Below are positions 52,700 to 54,127 of a DNA stretch of 54,127 bases, piece by piece. A model generated the notes under the pieces. That model saw only the letters and a program-made list of their open reading frames with translations, searched no databases and was not told the origin of the DNA. This DNA comes from Planctomycetota bacterium (GTDB taxonomy: Bacteria; Planctomycetota; Planctomycetia; Pirellulales; Pirellulaceae). The stretch's first letter is position 1. Each line of letters opens with the position of its first letter. The stretch is from the NCBI GenBank assembly GCA_018970165.1, contig JAGWWZ010000004.1:1-54127 (forward strand), read 5' to 3'. Made by a program: the position numbers and the translations under genes.

Positions 52700-54127
52700 C
52701 TACACGAAATCGTTCGTCATCAAGTGCTGAAGCTTGCGCGAGATCGACTCGATCAGAATCTCTGATGCACCAGGTGCGGTTGCCGCGATTACTTCCTGAT
52801 AAATCTCGTACCCAAACGAGCTTGCGGGCGGAATGTAACCAGGCTGCCAGTCATTGGTCAGCGTGGTAACGAAAACAGGTCTCGGTGCGCATCGCTCACG
52901 CAGGGTGGTTTGAAGAATCTGATACAGCTCCCCAGGTACAAACACCCACATCGCATCCCCGACGCATCCTACTTGCACCGTCAAGGGATAGGAATGCCCC
53001 GGCACAAGGTGTTGGAGACGATTCAACTGCCGTGTTCGCTGTTCCACTTGCGCTCGGCAGTCGCGAATGCGTATTGCGTCGTTCGCCTCGCGAGCGAGTG
53101 TCTCTTCGGCAAGCCAATGATCGCGTTCGCGAGAAGTCTGTTCGATCGTCGGCAAGTCATGGCGGTAAGGCAAATCCACCACGAACTGTTCCCAGTGCCA
53201 TCGTCCAATCGCGAGCTGGGTTTGCTCGTCGATCGGTTCATGTCGCCATGTGCCGATCGCTGTTCCCGAAATCACGGGGCCAGCGTAACGAAACTCCGTC
53301 CCAGGTGGCGGTATCGTGGCCAGTGTGGAAAGAGCCGAATATCCAACTTGTTTGCCGTTTCGATCGGCGACTGCGGTATCTCCAACGAATCCTTCGCGTG
53401 GACCAAGATCTCCCGAAGCACCCTGGAGGAACATACACAGGCCGCCCGTATCCCGTTCGATCACCTCCTGCATCGCACCAACCCAATCGGGACTGATCAA
53501 TGTGTTATCCCAAGCGAGGGTCGTCGGATGGCATGCATAATTGACGATGGTTCCAACGACATTGCCAGCGGTATCAGTAATCTGCGCGATCAATAGCGTA
53601 TCATCGGCTGGACCTTCAGGATTGAAGCCGCATACGAATCGTTTGCGCTCCGCATCGAAATAATCTCGATGTCGTGCCAGATCGCAACGACCGGTTTGGT
53701 AGACGATGTTCGCGGGAACGACACGCTGTTTCGCTTCGCGTGCAAGCGAGCCGATCTTCACCGCCAATTCATCGAGATAGGGTCCGAGCAATTCACCCCC
53801 TGGCAAATCGCTCCGGGTCCGCGACATCCAGCCTGCGCCATGCGTGTGAGTGAGCGAAACGAGAATATGATCGTAGGGAACACCGGTTTGATGGTGAATC
53901 GAGTGCCGAATGGTATGCAATTCTTGGCGATCGAGAATGCAATGATCGAGGCTCACGATGACTTGTGCCTGGCCGGGCGATTCGGCCGACGGTTCAAGCC
54001 ATAGCAGTGTGGCATGCAGCGGACGATGTACACCGGTGGCTCGATCATGCAACGCAGCCCCCCACATCCGATGGTAGATGCCGACCGGAGGGGTAATGTC
54101 GCAACGCGCCATCGCGGCTCTGCATCG
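52700..54127 (-). CDS. Neutral/alkaline ceramidase-like protein (start beyond the right edge)
   Basis: The protein shows the pattern of the neutral/alkaline non-lysosomal ceramidase N-terminal family as used by planctomycete annotators: ARCDITPPVGIYHRMWGAA, SLTHTHGAGW, NYACHPTTLAWDN, LQGASGDLGPREGFVGD, VPGELYQILQ. The His-rich and Asp-rich motifs are those of a zinc amidase core. The first visible ATG is 54112, but the frame stays open upstream (RCRAA before it), so the real start probably lies outside the window. The C-terminal domain of true ceramidases is short or absent. Substrate not assignable. Confidence 0.75.
   Translation of the reverse strand, partial: RCRAAMARCDITPPVGIYHRMWGAALHDRATGVHRPLHATLLWLEPSAESPGQAQVIVSLDHCILDRQELHTIRHSIHHQTGVPYDHILVSLTHTHGAGWMSRTRSDLPGGELLGPYLDELAVKIGSLAREAKQRVVPANIVYQTGRCDLARHRDYFDAERKRFVCGFNPEGPADDTLLIAQITDTAGNVVGTIVNYACHPTTLAWDNTLISPDWVGAMQEVIERDTGGLCMFLQGASGDLGPREGFVGDTAVADRNGKQVGYSALSTLATIPPPGTEFRYAGPVISGTAIGTWRHEPIDEQTQLAIGRWHWEQFVVDLPYRHDLPTIEQTSRERDHWLAEETLAREANDAIRIRDCRAQVEQRTRQLNRLQHLVPGHSYPLTVQVGCVGDAMWVFVPGELYQILQTTLRERCAPRPVFVTTLTNDWQPGYIPPASSFGYEIYQEVIAATAPGASEILIESISRKLQHLMTNDFV

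Overview
The window looks like chromosomal DNA of a planctomycete, most likely of the Pirellula/Rhodopirellula group. The clearest sign is two very large proteins that pair a CxxCH cytochrome-like head with PSCyt2- and PSD1-type domains, accompanied by three DUF1501 proteins; this combination is a planctomycete hallmark. Several short secreted or lipoprotein genes of the kind known mainly from planctomycetes support this. I see no rRNA, no tRNA and no CRISPR array.

Layout. (1) 1-8139 holds two flagellar blocks on the minus strand: flgC-fliE-fliF (fliF runs off the left edge) and flgF-flgG-flgA-flgH. Between them, on the plus strand, lies a translationally coupled pair: a HemN/HemW-type radical SAM enzyme and a dual-specificity-phosphatase domain fused to a cytochrome c'-like domain. 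(2) 8290-11025: a DUF2752 membrane protein, a lipoprotein and a secreted unknown (plus), then RNase III (minus). (3) 11115-18777: minus-strand genes for an HD-GYP-like protein, a membrane metallophosphoesterase, a PAS-GAF-receiver protein, two sugar-nucleotide pyrophosphorylases (ManC and a UAP1-like enzyme) and an FKBP isomerase. (4) 18994-27047: a zinc alcohol dehydrogenase, a 0.7 kb non-coding stretch with inverted hexamer repeats, a solitary cyanophycin synthetase, trpE, and mcsA-mcsB (protein arginine phosphorylation).

(5) About 27075-32315 looks like a decayed integrated element between the 3' ends of mcsB and yqgE. It carries a C-terminal fragment of a large serine recombinase fused by deletion to an N-terminal primase fragment, a short gene, what looks like a prohead-protease/major-head-protein remnant, a sigma-like regulator, an unknown gene with a palindrome in its upstream region, and two AT-richer secreted orphan genes. 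A 14-bp direct repeat lies at each end, the right copy covering the yqgE stop codon. (6) 32306-38535: yqgE; a plus-strand trio of unknown genes (anchored or secreted protein, small protein, lipoprotein); then minus-strand HtrA-like protease, PQQ-type beta-propeller protein and a small secreted protein.

(7) 38821-51818 contains two convergent planctomycete-type clusters: DUF1501 - glycerate 2-kinase - PSCyt1/PSCyt2/PSD1 - DUF1501 on the plus strand, and PSCyt1/PSCyt2/PSD1 - DUF1501 on the minus strand. (8) The right end has a VIT1/CCC1-type transporter and a neutral-ceramidase-like protein whose start probably lies beyond the window.

Gene calls rest on protein motifs and start-site reasoning read directly from the sequence; no database search was run. 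The most unusual items are the phosphatase-cytochrome c' fusion coupled to a heme-family radical SAM enzyme, the inverted-hexamer element, and the collapsed integrated island with its unknown cargo.
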